The notes under the pieces are model-generated. The model saw only the letters and a program-made list of their open reading frames with translations. It ran no database searches and was not told where the DNA came from. The position numbers were made by a program, and so were the translations under genes. A stretch of 34,103 nucleotides of DNA from Gemmatimonadota bacterium (lineage in GTDB: Bacteria; Latescibacterota; UBA2968; UBA8231): the NCBI GenBank assembly GCA_028875335.1, contig JAPPEF010000222.1, positions 1 through 34,103 on the forward strand. Reading direction: 5' to 3'. Position 1 is the first letter of the stretch; the number at the start of each line of letters is the position of its first letter. Of this stretch, positions 1 through 9,783 are shown one piece after another.

Positions 1-2
1 AG

Positions 3-2528
3 TGGTTCCCCAGCACCCACCGGGGCGTGGCCTATTGGGAAGAGGACGGGGCCAAACGCGTGCTCTTCGGCACGACCAACGGCTATCTTTACTCGCTCGA
101 CGCCGAAACCGGCCGGCCCGACCCGGCCTTCGGCGATAGTGGGCGCGTCGATCTGACCCAAGGCATGCGCCGGGAGGTGCGGCGCGGCGAGTATGTCTCG
201 GTCTCGCCACCGATGATCTACGGCAGCTTGGCTATCGTCGGCTCGTCCATCCCCGACATTCGCGGTCGGCCCGTGCCTCGGCCCATGCCGCCGGGCGATG
301 TGCGTGCCTTTGATGTGCGCACGGGCGAGCAAAAGTGGATCTTCGAGACGGTTCCTCAAGAGGGTGCCTTCGGCAATGAGACTTGGGGCGCAGACTCGTG
401 GAAGGACTTTGGGGGCACCAATGTGTGGTCAATGATGAGCCTCGACCCCGCGTTGGGCTATGTCTATTTGCCGGTTAGCACGCCGAGCAATGACTTTTAC
501 GGCGGCGAGCGCCCCGGCGACAACCTCTTCGGCGACAGCATCGTCTGCCTCGACGCCCGGACTGGTGCTCGGGTCTGGCACTTCCAGATAGCCCATCACG
601 GAGTTTGGGACTACGATCCGCCCGCTGCGCCGATCCTCGTCGATATCGAGGTTGACGGCAAGCCGATCAAAGCCGTAGTCCAGCTAACCAAACAGGCCTT
701 CTGCTTTGTCTTCGACCGGGTCACGGGCGCGCCCGTGTGGCCGATTATCGAAATGCCGGTGCCCGGCTCGACCATTGTCGGCGAAGCGGTTTCCGAGACC
801 CAGCCGATCCCCGTCTGGCCCCGGCCCTACGACCGCCAAGGCTTAAGTGTGGACGATCTGATTGACTTCACGCCCGAGTTACGGCAAATGGCGATGGAGG
901 CGATTGAAGGGCATAGGTACGGCTCCTTGTATGCGCCGCCTGCGGAAAAGGGAACGGTTTTCGTGCCGGGCCTCTTGGGTGGCTCAGATTGGTCGGGAGG
1001 TGCCGTGAATCCGGCGACGGGCGTCCTCTACGTGCCTTCCAAGACCATGCCTTATCTAGTAACGCTGCGCCCGACCGACGATGACGAGGCTTCTTCGACC
1101 TATATTGGCGTCTTCAACCACAACTTCACCGCGGCGAAGAACCTGCCGCTGCTCAAGCCGCCCTACGGTCGCCTCACCGCCATTGATCTCAACACGGGCC
1201 GGCATCTGTGGATGCGGCCGATGGGTCGTGGCCCGATTGACCATCCCCTGCTGCGCGATCTCGAAATCAAAGAAGACTTGGGCTGGCCCTCGCGGACCTT
1301 TCCGTTGCTGACCCCGACGCTTCTGCTGACTGTGACTGAAGATCCACGCGATGGCCATTTCGGCCCGGCGGCTGGCCAAGGATACTTCGTTGATCGCGAG
1401 GCGTATTTGCGGGCCTTTGACCCGGCGACGGGCGAATTAGTCGGCCAAGTCGAATTGCCGGGCAATGCGTATGCTAGCCCAGCTGTATATCAAGCAGACG
1501 GTCGCCAATACGTGGTCTTGTCGCTGGGCGACTCCTACCGGCCGAGTGAGCTGGTAGCCTTGGCCATTCCGCGCCCGGGCGAGGCCATCCCCGAGCAGGG
1601 CAAGAGCCGCAAAGACGCCGATCACAGGGCGTTCTACGAGGCCGTAGCGGCACTCGATGCGGGCGATAGCGAGCAGCTAAGCAAGCTCCTCAAAAAGCAC
1701 GCGGGATTGGTAAAGGCGCGCGGCTTTCTGGACGAGTGGTACGAGTTTCCCAACTTGCGCGGCGCTACGCTCTTGCACCTGACGGCCGGCGCACCACTGC
1801 GCGCGGCCTTGCCCGATAATGCCATGAGGTTGGCCGAGATCCTGCTCGACGCAGGAGCAGATCCCAATACAGCGACGCTCGATTCGGCGACTACGGCAGA
1901 GCTTGCGGCCACGGCTATTCAACTCGACTGGGCCGGGATCAAGGGTGACCTGCTCGCACTTCTCTACGAGAAGGGGGCTGACCCAAACCGCAACAATGGC
2001 AAGCTGCTGCACGACCTGCTAATCAGCCGCGAAAGAAAGCTGGCCGAGATGCTCCTCACTGCCGGAGCCGAGGTCGATTTGCGCTTTGCCGCTGGGCTTA
2101 ATCGCACCGATTTGATGGCTGGCTTTTTCAAAGGTGGTGTACCGACGCCGGAGGCCAATCGCCTCTATCGCGCCAACCCAGACACGATCCTTACCGGCCA
2201 GCAGGTCGTCGATGAGGCGCTGCACTACGCAGTGTACAGCGGCGGTCGGGAGGCCATTGACTTCCTGTTAGAGTGCGGTGCGAATATCGACGCTTTAGTC
2301 GGCTTTTTCTGGGAGTGGGATTGGGGTAGCACGGCCCTGCACAAGGCCGTGGATACCGAGGATGTCGAGCTGATTCGCTATTTGCTAGAAAAGGGAGCAG
2401 ATACGACAATTGGAGATGCGCGCTGGGGCGAGACAGCCTACGACTGGGCGGGCTACTACGAAAACGACGCTATGCGCGAAGTCCTCAAAGCGGCATCAAA
2501 CACGGAAGAGGAGAATTCCAGTGAATAA
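3..2528 (+). CDS. PQQ quinoprotein dehydrogenase-ankyrin fusion, copy 1 (5' end missing)
   Basis: The frame is open from base 3, and residues before the first GTG (position 27) align with the middle of copies 2 and 3. The true start and signal peptide therefore lie left of the window. The N-terminal two thirds is a PQQ-type eight-bladed propeller of the membrane glucose dehydrogenase-like class: repeated DxxTG...W blades, HHGVWDYDPP, KQAFCFVFDR, TGAPVWPI and DDLIDFTPELR. I see no CxxCH haem c motif. The last third (from about base 1600) is ankyrin-like, with GATLLHL, LLDAGADPN, LLYEKGADPN, LLECGANID and STALHKAV. Expected role: periplasmic oxidation of an alcohol or sugar with electrons passed to quinone; the substrate is unknown. 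It is more diverged from copies 2 and 3 than they are from each other. The stop overlaps the start of copy 2 by 8 nt, suggesting translational coupling. Confidence 0.88.
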   Translation, partial: WFPSTHRGVAYWEEDGAKRVLFGTTNGYLYSLDAETGRPDPAFGDSGRVDLTQGMRREVRRGEYVSVSPPMIYGSLAIVGSSIPDIRGRPVPRPMPPGDVRAFDVRTGEQKWIFETVPQEGAFGNETWGADSWKDFGGTNVWSMMSLDPALGYVYLPVSTPSNDFYGGERPGDNLFGDSIVCLDARTGARVWHFQIAHHGVWDYDPPAAPILVDIEVDGKPIKAVVQLTKQAFCFVFDRVTGAPVWPIIEMPVPGSTIVGEAVSETQPIPVWPRPYDRQGLSVDDLIDFTPELRQMAMEAIEGHRYGSLYAPPAEKGTVFVPGLLGGSDWSGGAVNPATGVLYVPSKTMPYLVTLRPTDDDEASSTYIGVFNHNFTAAKNLPLLKPPYGRLTAIDLNTGRHLWMRPMGRGPIDHPLLRDLEIKEDLGWPSRTFPLLTPTLLLTVTEDPRDGHFGPAAGQGYFVDREAYLRAFDPATGELVGQVELPGNAYASPAVYQADGRQYVVLSLGDSYRPSELVALAIPRPGEAIPEQGKSRKDADHRAFYEAVAALDAGDSEQLSKLLKKHAGLVKARGFLDEWYEFPNLRGATLLHLTAGAPLRAALPDNAMRLAEILLDAGADPNTATLDSATTAELAATAIQLDWAGIKGDLLALLYEKGADPNRNNGKLLHDLLISRERKLAEMLLTAGAEVDLRFAAGLNRTDLMAGFFKGGVPTPEANRLYRANPDTILTGQQVVDEALHYAVYSGGREAIDFLLECGANIDALVGFFWEWDWGSTALHKAVDTEDVELIRYLLEKGADTTIGDARWGETAYDWAGYYENDAMREVLKAASNTEEENSSE

Positions 2529-5472
2529 ACGCGCCTGCCGCGCCTTGTCGATCCTATTGTCGCTTTTGCTCGCGACGGCGGCATTTGCCGACGAGGTCGA
2601 TTGGCCGTACTACGGGGCCGACCAGGGCGGCACCCGCTATACTCCGGCGGACCAGATCAATCGCGACAATTTCGATCAGTTGCGCGTGATCTGGCGCTAC
2701 CGCCCCCCCGATCAGCAAATCTACGAGACGGCTGGCCCCAACCCGGTGGGGCGCAATCTTTACTTCGACAACAATCGCGGCACTCCACTCGCCGTCAATG
2801 GCGTGCTCTACTATGCCTCGCCCTTCAACATCCTCGTAGCTCTCGACGGCCAAAGCGGCGAGGAACTGTGGACCTTTGACCCAGAGGCTTGGCGGATGAA
2901 CTTCCGCTTCTTGGGTAACGTGCGCGGAGTTAGCTATTGGACCGATGGCGAGGTTGAGCGGGTGTTTATGGCGACTTCGACTTCCCATTTGTATTCCATA
3001 GACGCCAAGACCGGCCTGCCCGATCCGAATTTTGGCGAGGATGGCCGCGTCGATTTGGGGGCTTCGTTGCGCCGGCCGCTGAGCGACGAGGATCGCTGGA
3101 ACTACGGAATCACGTCCCCGCCCGTGGTTTGCCGCGACGTGGTCGCCGTTGGCTCGGCTATGGGCGACTGGCGCTTCCAGCCGCCGCCCGAGTACACCCC
3201 TCCCGGCGACGTGCAGGCCTTCGACGTGCGTACCGGCGAGAAGGTCTGGGAATTCCACACGATTCCGTTAGAGGGCGAATACGGCAACGAGACGTGGGAA
3301 AACGATGCGTGGAAAAAGTACGGCGCGGCCAATGTGTGGGCGACGATGACCGCCGACGAGGAATTGGGCAATTTCTACCTGCCGGTGAGCACGGCTAGCC
3401 ACGATTACTACGGCGGCGAGCGTCCCGGCGACAACCTGTTCAGCGAGTCGGTGGTCTGTCTGAAGGCTGAGACCGGCGAACGAGTGTGGCACTATCAACT
3501 CGTCCATCACGGCTTGTGGGACTATGACCCACCGGCTGTTCCCCTACTGTTGGACGTGGTCGTCGATGGCCAACCGCGCAAGATCGTCGCTCAGCTTACG
3601 AAACAGGCCTTCTGTTTTGTCTTTGACCGCATAACCGGCGAGCCGATCTGGCCGATTGTCGAAAAGCCGGTGCCGCAATCGCAGGTGCCCAGCGAGAAGA
3701 CCGCGCCGACGCAGCCTTTTCCGACCAAACCGGCTCCCTTTGAGCGCCAAGGTATCAGCGAAGACGACCTGATTGACTTTACACCCGAGTTGCGCGAGGA
3801 AGCCAGGGCCATTCTCGCCGAATACGACTACGGTCCGCTCTACGCGCCGCCGACCGAGAAGGGCGTTTTGTCGGTTCCGGGCCAATGGGGTGGTGCTGAC
3901 TGGGCGGGCGGTGCGGCGGATCCGCGCACGGGCGTGCTGTACGTGCCGTCGCACATGGCCATCACTACCGTGCAGTTGCATCGGGTAGATGACCCGGAGG
4001 CGTACTCGGAATTTTCTGCTAGCAACAACATGCACGTAGTCGGCCCGCGTGGCCTGCCGCTGGTCAAGCCGCCGTACGGCAGCATCACGGCGATTGATCT
4101 GAATAGCGGCGAACACCTGTGGCGGACGACGGTGGGCAAGGGGCCGGTCAATCACCCGGCGCTCAAGGGGCTCGACTTGCCGGATATGGGCTGGGACAAC
4201 CGCACCTTCGTCTTGGCCACGCCCAATCTCCTGTTGGCTACTTCGCAGGATCCGCACGGCCTAGCTGAGGCTGGCGAGGATTACTTCGTCGATCGCGATG
4301 CGTACCTGCAGGCGTACGATTTGGCGTCGGGCGAGGAGATCGGTCGCGTTGAGCTACCCAGCAACGCCTATGGCGCGCCGATGAGCTATACGGCTGGTGG
4401 CCGCCAATGCGTGGTCGTGCCGCTGGGCAACTATCTAGGTGAGTCAGGTCGTCCGCCCGAATTGGTCGCCTTGGCCATTCCGCACGAAGGTGAGGAACTG
4501 CCGCCCCAAGGCCGCGACCGTGGCGATGCCGAGCATAAAGCCTTTTATGAGGCGGTGAAAGCTATCGATGTCGGAGACAGCGAGACGCTACAAAAACTAC
4601 TAGCTGAGTACCCCGAGCTAGCGACGGCGCGCGGCTATTTCGACGAGTATTACGAATATCCTTACTTTCGTGGGGCTACGCTCTTGCACCACCTCGCTGG
4701 TGAACCGCAGCGAGTGCCACTACCTGAAAACGTGGTCGAACTAGCCACTGTCTTGCTTTCAGCAGGTGCCGACCCTAACGCCGCGACGCTGGATTCGGTT
4801 GCCGTGCTGGACTTGGTGATAAGCAGTGCCCAGCTCGGTTGGGCTGGGAGCAAGGCCGAGATGGTTCAGTTCTTGGCCGCCGAGGGCGCGGACTTGGAGC
4901 GCAACCGAGGTCGGGTGCTGTGGGACGCGCTTATCGAGGAAGACTTGGAGCTAGCTCGCATGTTGATCACGGCGGGTGCGCCCGTGGATTTGCGCTTTGC
5001 CGCTGGGGTCAATCGCGTTGATCTGATGGCGGAATTCTTCGACTCGGAGGGCAAGTTGAAAGAGGGAACCGGCCACCTCTATCACCCGAATCCAGACACC
5101 GTGCTCACTGCCGAGCAGATCGTGGTGGAAGCGCTTAACTTTGCGGCCTATAGCGGTGCGTTGGAAGCGGCGGAATTTTTACTGGATCGGGGTGCGGATA
5201 TCGACGGCTTTGCCGGTGAGTTTCACCGTTTCGACCACGGCAGTACGCCTCTGCACAAAACCGTCATGACCAACCAGCTAGAGATGGCCCAGTTGCTTTT
5301 GGCGCGGGGCGCGAACTCGCTGGTGGGAGACCGGGCCTATGACACCACGCCTTATGGGTGGACTTACTATTTAGAGACCTCTAAGGCCCTCGACGAGCTG
5401 CTCAAAGAGCACCATGAGGCCGCCGTAGAGAAGGCGGATCCCCGAACAGAAGAGGAAAATTCCAATGAGTAA
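2521..5472 (+). CDS. PQQ quinoprotein dehydrogenase-ankyrin fusion, copy 2
   Basis: The start is GTG at 2521, preceded by GGAAGAGGAG. From it the protein begins VNKRACRALSILLSLLLATAAFA, a clean signal peptide with cleavage near AFA|DE. An upstream in-frame ATG at 2410 would bury that signal. The protein is 983 aa. The propeller opens with DWPYYGADQGGTRYTPADQI, typical of PQQ dehydrogenases, and carries HHGLWDYDPP near residue 330, KQAFCFVFDR and GEPIWPI. Ankyrin-like repeats fill roughly residues 680-970 (LLSAGADPN, LLDRGADIDG, GSTPLHKTV, LLARGAN). There is no haem c motif and no N-terminal TM bundle, so it should be soluble in the periplasm and need an external electron acceptor. Its start overlaps copy 1 and its stop overlaps copy 3, each by 8 nt. 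The substrate cannot be told from sequence. Confidence 0.9.
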   Translation: MNKRACRALSILLSLLLATAAFADEVDWPYYGADQGGTRYTPADQINRDNFDQLRVIWRYRPPDQQIYETAGPNPVGRNLYFDNNRGTPLAVNGVLYYASPFNILVALDGQSGEELWTFDPEAWRMNFRFLGNVRGVSYWTDGEVERVFMATSTSHLYSIDAKTGLPDPNFGEDGRVDLGASLRRPLSDEDRWNYGITSPPVVCRDVVAVGSAMGDWRFQPPPEYTPPGDVQAFDVRTGEKVWEFHTIPLEGEYGNETWENDAWKKYGAANVWATMTADEELGNFYLPVSTASHDYYGGERPGDNLFSESVVCLKAETGERVWHYQLVHHGLWDYDPPAVPLLLDVVVDGQPRKIVAQLTKQAFCFVFDRITGEPIWPIVEKPVPQSQVPSEKTAPTQPFPTKPAPFERQGISEDDLIDFTPELREEARAILAEYDYGPLYAPPTEKGVLSVPGQWGGADWAGGAADPRTGVLYVPSHMAITTVQLHRVDDPEAYSEFSASNNMHVVGPRGLPLVKPPYGSITAIDLNSGEHLWRTTVGKGPVNHPALKGLDLPDMGWDNRTFVLATPNLLLATSQDPHGLAEAGEDYFVDRDAYLQAYDLASGEEIGRVELPSNAYGAPMSYTAGGRQCVVVPLGNYLGESGRPPELVALAIPHEGEELPPQGRDRGDAEHKAFYEAVKAIDVGDSETLQKLLAEYPELATARGYFDEYYEYPYFRGATLLHHLAGEPQRVPLPENVVELATVLLSAGADPNAATLDSVAVLDLVISSAQLGWAGSKAEMVQFLAAEGADLERNRGRVLWDALIEEDLELARMLITAGAPVDLRFAAGVNRVDLMAEFFDSEGKLKEGTGHLYHPNPDTVLTAEQIVVEALNFAAYSGALEAAEFLLDRGADIDGFAGEFHRFDHGSTPLHKTVMTNQLEMAQLLLARGANSLVGDRAYDTTPYGWTYYLETSKALDELLKEHHEAAVEKADPRTEEENSNE

Positions 5473-8400
5473 ACGCGCCTGTCGGGCCTTGTCGATCTTG
5501 TTGTCTCTGTCGCTCGCGACGGCAGCGTTTGCCGACGAGGTCGATTGGCCTTACTACGGAGCCGATCAGGGCGGTACTCGCTATACTCCAGCGGACCAGA
5601 TCAATCGAGACAACTTCGATCAGTTGCGCGTGGTCTGGCGCTACCGGCCCCGCGATCAGCAGATTTACGAGACGGCGAGAGCCGACCGAAGCCGTGATCG
5701 GGATCGGGATCGGGGCCGGGGTCGGGGTGATCGGCGGCGCGGTGGTCCCCGCTTCAGCAACAATCGCGGCACGCCGCTGGCCGTCAATGGCGTGCTCTAC
5801 TACGGCTCGCCATTCAACATCCTCTCGGCTGTTGACGGCCAAAGTGGCGAGGAGTTGTGGGCGTTCGATCCAGAGTCTTGGAAGGCCCCTTCCACGTTCT
5901 TGGGCAATTCGCGCGGGGTTAGCTATTGGACCGATGGCGAAGTTGAACGGGTGTTTCTGGCGACTTCGACCGCCTACTTGTACTCCATCGACGCGAAGAC
6001 TGGCCTGCCCGACCCGAATTTTGGCGAGGGTGGCCGCGTCGATTTGGGGGCCTTGCTGCGCCGGCCGCTGAGTGAAGAGGAACGCAGGAGCTATGGAATT
6101 ACGGCTCCGCCCGTGGTCTGCCGCAACGTGGTTGCCGTTGGCTCGGCGATCGCGGATGCGAACTTCAGGCCGCCGCCCGAATACATGCCCCCAGGCGATG
6201 TGCAGGCCTTCGACGCGCGTACCGGCGAGAAAGTCTGGGAATTCCACACGATCCCGCAGGAAGGCGAATACGGCAACGAGACGTGGGAAAGCGATGCGTG
6301 GAAGACCTACGGCGCGGCCAATGTCTGGGCGACGATGACCGCCGACGAGGAGTTGGGCAACTTCTACCTGCCGGTGAGCACGGCCAGCCACGACTACTAC
6401 GGCGGCGAGCGCCCCGGCGACAACCTCTTCAGCGAGTCGGTGGTGTGTCTAAAGGCCGAAACGGGCGAGCGAGTGTGGCACTACCAACTCGTCCATCACG
6501 GCCTGTGGGACTACGACCCGGCGGCTGTTCCCCTGCTGTTGGACGTGGTAGTTGATGGCCAACCGCGCAAGATCGTCGCCCAGCTAACCAAACAGGCCTT
6601 CTGTTTTGTCTTTGACCGCGTAACCGGCGAGCCGATCTGGCCGATTGAGGAAAAGCCGGTGCCGCAGTCGCAGGTAGCGTGGGAAAAAACCTCGCCAACG
6701 CAGCCGTTTCCGACCAAGCCGGCCCCCTTTGAACGCCAAGGCATCAGCGAGGACGACCTGATTGACTTCACGCCTGAGTTGCGCGAGGAAGCCAAGGCCA
6801 TTCTCGCCGAGTACGACTACGGTCCGCTCTACACGCCGCCAACCGAGAAGGGCGCTTTGTTGGCTCCCGGCCAAGCCGGCGGAGCTGACTGGGCTGGGGG
6901 CGCGGCGGATCCGCGCACGGGCGTGCTCTACGTGCCATCGCACATGGCCATTACCAATGTGGAGCTGCGGCCGGTACGCGACCTAGATGCCTATTCGGCG
7001 TTCTCTGCCCGCGCCGGTCGGCACATCCGCGGTCCTCGGGGTCTGCCGCTGGTCAAGCCGCCGTACGGCAGCATCACGGCGATTGACCTCAACAGCGGCG
7101 AGCATCTGTGGCGGACCGCAGTGGGCAAGGGGCCGGTTGATCACCCGGCGCTCAAGGGCCTCGACCTGTCAGACATGGGCTGGGACAACCGCACCTTCGT
7201 CTTGGCCACGCCGAATCTCCTGTTGGCTACCTCCGAGGATCCGCACGGCCTAGCCGACGCTGGCAGGGACTACTTCGTCGATCGCGAGGCGTACCTGCAG
7301 GCGTACGAGTTATCGTCAGGCGAGGAGATTGGCCGCGTCGAATTGCCCAGCAATGCCTACGGTGCGCCGATGAGCTATGTGGCCGGTGGCCGCCAATACG
7401 TGGTCGTGCCGCTGGGCAACCGTTTAGGCCGGTCAGGTCGCCCGCCCGAGCTAGTGGCGTTGGCCATTCCGCACGAGGGGGAAGAACTGCCGCCCCAAGG
7501 ACGCGACCGGAGCGACGCCGACCACAAAGCCTTTTACAAGGCTGTGGAAGCCATGGACGCCGGGGACAGTGAGACGCTACAAAAGTTGCTCGCTGAGGAT
7601 CCCGAGCTAGCGACGGCGCGCGGTTATTTCGACGAGTACTACGAATACCCTTACTTTCGCGGGGCCACGCTCTTGCACCATCTAGCCGGCGAGCCGCAAC
7701 GAGTGCCGTTGCCCGAAAACTCGGTTGAACTAGCCTCGGCTCTAATCTCAGCAGGTGCCAATCCCAACGCCGCCACGGACGACTCGATCTCTGTGCTGGA
7801 TCTGTTCATAGAAAGCGATCCGCTCGAATGGGCCGAGAGCAAGCCCGCAATGATCCAACTCCTAGTGACCAACGGCGTGGATGTGAACCGCAACCGGGGC
7901 CAAATTTTATGGAACGCGCTTAGAGAGAGGGATATAGAGTTGGCGAGCATGTTGGTCGCCGAGGGAGCGGACGTGGATTTGCGCTTTGCCGCTGGCGTCA
8001 ACCGCGTTGACTTGATGGCCCAGTTCTTCAACTCCGAAGGCCAGCTAAAAGAGGGGGTCGGTCATCTGTTCCATCCCGACCCGGACACCGTGCTTACCGC
8101 CGAGCAGATTATGGTGGAAGCACTCAATTTTGCGGCCTATAGCGGCGCGTTGGAAGCGGCGGAATTCTTGCTAGATCGCGGTGTGGATATCAACGGGATT
8201 GCCAGTGGGTTTACCCGTTACGACCGAGGTAGTGCGCCCTTGCACAAAACCGTCATGGCCGACCAGCTAGAGATGGCCCGCCTGCTCTTGGCGCGGGGCG
8301 CGGACCCGCTGGTGAGGGCACGGCGCTTTCGCATCACGCCTTATGAATTGTCCAACTACTTGGATACCTCCGAGGCTCTTGACGAATTGCTCAGAGAGTA

Positions 8401-8488
8401 CACTGAGGCCGCCGCAGGGCAGGCGGACGCAGACTCCAGCACCGCTCCTTCGCGGATGCGCCGGGGGAACCGAGGGGGATCGCGATAA
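5465..8488 (+). CDS. PQQ quinoprotein dehydrogenase-ankyrin fusion, copy 3
   Basis: The 1007-aa protein starts at ATG 5465 after GAAGAGGAAAATTCCA, nearly the same leader as copy 2. The signal peptide MSKRACRALSILLSLSLATAAFA differs from copy 2 at only a few positions. The propeller and ankyrin parts align with copy 2 almost throughout, so the pair looks like a recent tandem duplication. One clear difference follows YETA. Copy 2 has about 12 residues before NNRGTPL, whereas copy 3 has about 27, dominated by Arg-Asp and Arg-Gly dipeptides encoded by a hexamer repeat. The C-terminus also differs: the TEEENS(N/S)E tail of copies 1 and 2 is replaced by an Arg/Gly-rich end, and no fourth copy follows. 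Same expected role, periplasmic PQQ dehydrogenase with an ankyrin interaction domain; substrate unknown. Confidence 0.9.
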   Translation: MSKRACRALSILLSLSLATAAFADEVDWPYYGADQGGTRYTPADQINRDNFDQLRVVWRYRPRDQQIYETARADRSRDRDRDRGRGRGDRRRGGPRFSNNRGTPLAVNGVLYYGSPFNILSAVDGQSGEELWAFDPESWKAPSTFLGNSRGVSYWTDGEVERVFLATSTAYLYSIDAKTGLPDPNFGEGGRVDLGALLRRPLSEEERRSYGITAPPVVCRNVVAVGSAIADANFRPPPEYMPPGDVQAFDARTGEKVWEFHTIPQEGEYGNETWESDAWKTYGAANVWATMTADEELGNFYLPVSTASHDYYGGERPGDNLFSESVVCLKAETGERVWHYQLVHHGLWDYDPAAVPLLLDVVVDGQPRKIVAQLTKQAFCFVFDRVTGEPIWPIEEKPVPQSQVAWEKTSPTQPFPTKPAPFERQGISEDDLIDFTPELREEAKAILAEYDYGPLYTPPTEKGALLAPGQAGGADWAGGAADPRTGVLYVPSHMAITNVELRPVRDLDAYSAFSARAGRHIRGPRGLPLVKPPYGSITAIDLNSGEHLWRTAVGKGPVDHPALKGLDLSDMGWDNRTFVLATPNLLLATSEDPHGLADAGRDYFVDREAYLQAYELSSGEEIGRVELPSNAYGAPMSYVAGGRQYVVVPLGNRLGRSGRPPELVALAIPHEGEELPPQGRDRSDADHKAFYKAVEAMDAGDSETLQKLLAEDPELATARGYFDEYYEYPYFRGATLLHHLAGEPQRVPLPENSVELASALISAGANPNAATDDSISVLDLFIESDPLEWAESKPAMIQLLVTNGVDVNRNRGQILWNALRERDIELASMLVAEGADVDLRFAAGVNRVDLMAQFFNSEGQLKEGVGHLFHPDPDTVLTAEQIMVEALNFAAYSGALEAAEFLLDRGVDINGIASGFTRYDRGSAPLHKTVMADQLEMARLLLARGADPLVRARRFRITPYELSNYLDTSEALDELLREYTEAAAGQADADSSTAPSRMRRGNRGGSR
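5696..5734 (+). repeat. In-frame GATCGG hexamer repeat inside quinoprotein copy 3
   Basis: Three perfect GATCGG units (5696-5713) are followed by degenerate units GGCCGG and GGTCGG and another GATCGG. They encode an Arg-Asp/Arg-Gly run. Copy 2 lacks this run at the matching place, so the tract arose, or was lost, after duplication. Hexamer steps preserve the frame. Confidence 0.8.
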
Positions 8489-8539
8489 AACTCATAGAAG
8501 CATCGCACGGCCTTCTCTACCACTAATAGATGGAGCATC

Positions 8540-9748
8540 ATGGGCCAAAAGAAAGAACCGTTCGATAAAAGGCTGCGAGAGTTATTCGGCACAGACGCCC
8601 GCAGCGAGGGGCCGCTGGCCGCCAGCGGTGCCGGGTGGCGCTTCATCGGTATCGATCTGTGCCGCCTGTTGAATCCCGAGCAGGTCGCCTTTCTGCTGGA
8701 CGCCTTGAGCCAGTTTCGCATCGTCAGCATTGCCGGGCAGGACTTGGCAGCCTTTTCTCTAGCCCACTTCGAGCGCTTCGCCAACCACTGGGGCGCGCCA
8801 GTGCCGCACCCCAATAACTTCATGCGCGGGGGTAAACCGGCCCAGCAAGATGGCGACAGCGAAGGTCCCTTTGAATTGATTCCCTTCGCGCGTCGCACGG
8901 CGGCTGCGGTCAACGCCGCCTTCCCCGGCCAACTGCAATGCCTGCCGCACGAGTCGCCTGCGGTGCTGGTAGTGTCCAACTTTCGGGGGGAGCGCAGTGC
9001 CGCATCTGCTAGGGTGACTGGGGGCGGCTCGTGGCACACAGACATTGAGTATGAGCGTTTGCCGATCTACGTCTCGATGTTCCTCGCCCACAAGTCGCCG
9101 GTGGCGCGCGATGCCCTAGGCGGGAATTGGGTGCAGGCACTCGACGACGACAAGGCTCATCCGTACTACGAAGGTTCGGATCGCGAACTTATGCGGCTGC
9201 GCAAGTGTCTGCCGTTGAACGGCGAGACGGCCTTTGCCGACACTGCGGCGGCCTTCGCGGTGCTGCCGCCGACAGAGCAGGCTACTCTGGAGCAAGTGCA
9301 GTTGCGGCGGCGGTTGAACGAAGGCGACGAAGGTTGGCTCGCTCCGCTGGTGCGCACCAACCCACGTTCTGGCATCAAGTCCCTGCACAGTCCAATCTGG
9401 GCGTCGCGGCCACGGGTGCGGCCGGCGATCGAGGTGGAAGGGATGTCCGCGGAAGCATCGCGCGCGTTCCTTGACCGGCTCGAAGCGCATGTGTTGCAGC
9501 CGCAGTTCCGCTACGACCACCCGCACGCGCCGGGCGATGTGACGCTGTGGGACAACTATATGACCCTGCACAACTCGCCGCCGCTCAAGTCGAATATCAA
9601 CTCGCTCGACGACGCCCGGCTGCTATACCGTTTGAGCTGCAAGGGCGAGCCAGCCCTGTCGCTGCCGCGACGCGATGCGCCGGAGTGGCTCGCCGCCCAT
9701 ATCCCCGGTGGCTATGCCACGCCCTCGGAGATTATCGATCTCGCGTAA
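8540..9748 (+). CDS. TauD/TfdA-type Fe(II)/2-oxoglutarate dioxygenase
   Basis: The 402-aa protein starts at ATG 8540 with GGAG five bases upstream. It shows the 2-His-1-carboxylate iron site of the TauD/TfdA family: GGSWHTD (H166, D168) and a distal histidine in LWDNYMTLH (H344). An arginine near 360-364 (DDARLLYRLS) would bind 2-oxoglutarate. The family hydroxylates small substrates such as taurine, 2,4-D, betaines or phosphonates while decarboxylating 2-oxoglutarate. There is no signal peptide, so it acts in the cytoplasm. It lies 51 nt after the quinoprotein array on the same strand and about 1.1 kb before a PhnZ/TmpB-like HD oxygenase. A TauD-type plus HD oxygenase pair is known for phosphonates (TmpA/TmpB), so a phosphonate substrate is possible but unproven. 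Confidence 0.85.
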   Translation: MGQKKEPFDKRLRELFGTDARSEGPLAASGAGWRFIGIDLCRLLNPEQVAFLLDALSQFRIVSIAGQDLAAFSLAHFERFANHWGAPVPHPNNFMRGGKPAQQDGDSEGPFELIPFARRTAAAVNAAFPGQLQCLPHESPAVLVVSNFRGERSAASARVTGGGSWHTDIEYERLPIYVSMFLAHKSPVARDALGGNWVQALDDDKAHPYYEGSDRELMRLRKCLPLNGETAFADTAAAFAVLPPTEQATLEQVQLRRRLNEGDEGWLAPLVRTNPRSGIKSLHSPIWASRPRVRPAIEVEGMSAEASRAFLDRLEAHVLQPQFRYDHPHAPGDVTLWDNYMTLHNSPPLKSNINSLDDARLLYRLSCKGEPALSLPRRDAPEWLAAHIPGGYATPSEIIDLA

Positions 9749-9783
9749 AATCTCGACGCGACTGACCTAGTTCAATCGAGATT
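9749..9783. terminator. Candidate bidirectional terminator hairpin between convergent genes
   Basis: AATCTCGA (9749-9756) is the exact reverse complement of TCGAGATT (9776-9783), with a 19-nt loop. It starts directly after the dioxygenase stop and overlaps the last codons of the opposing phosphoesterase gene. There is no U-tract, so an intrinsic terminator is only a possibility. Confidence 0.3.

Noticed and set aside
2410..2520. ATG at 2410 as the start of quinoprotein copy 2
   Set aside because: It would put 37 unrelated residues before a clear signal peptide. GTG 2521 has a good SD and matches the start of copy 3.
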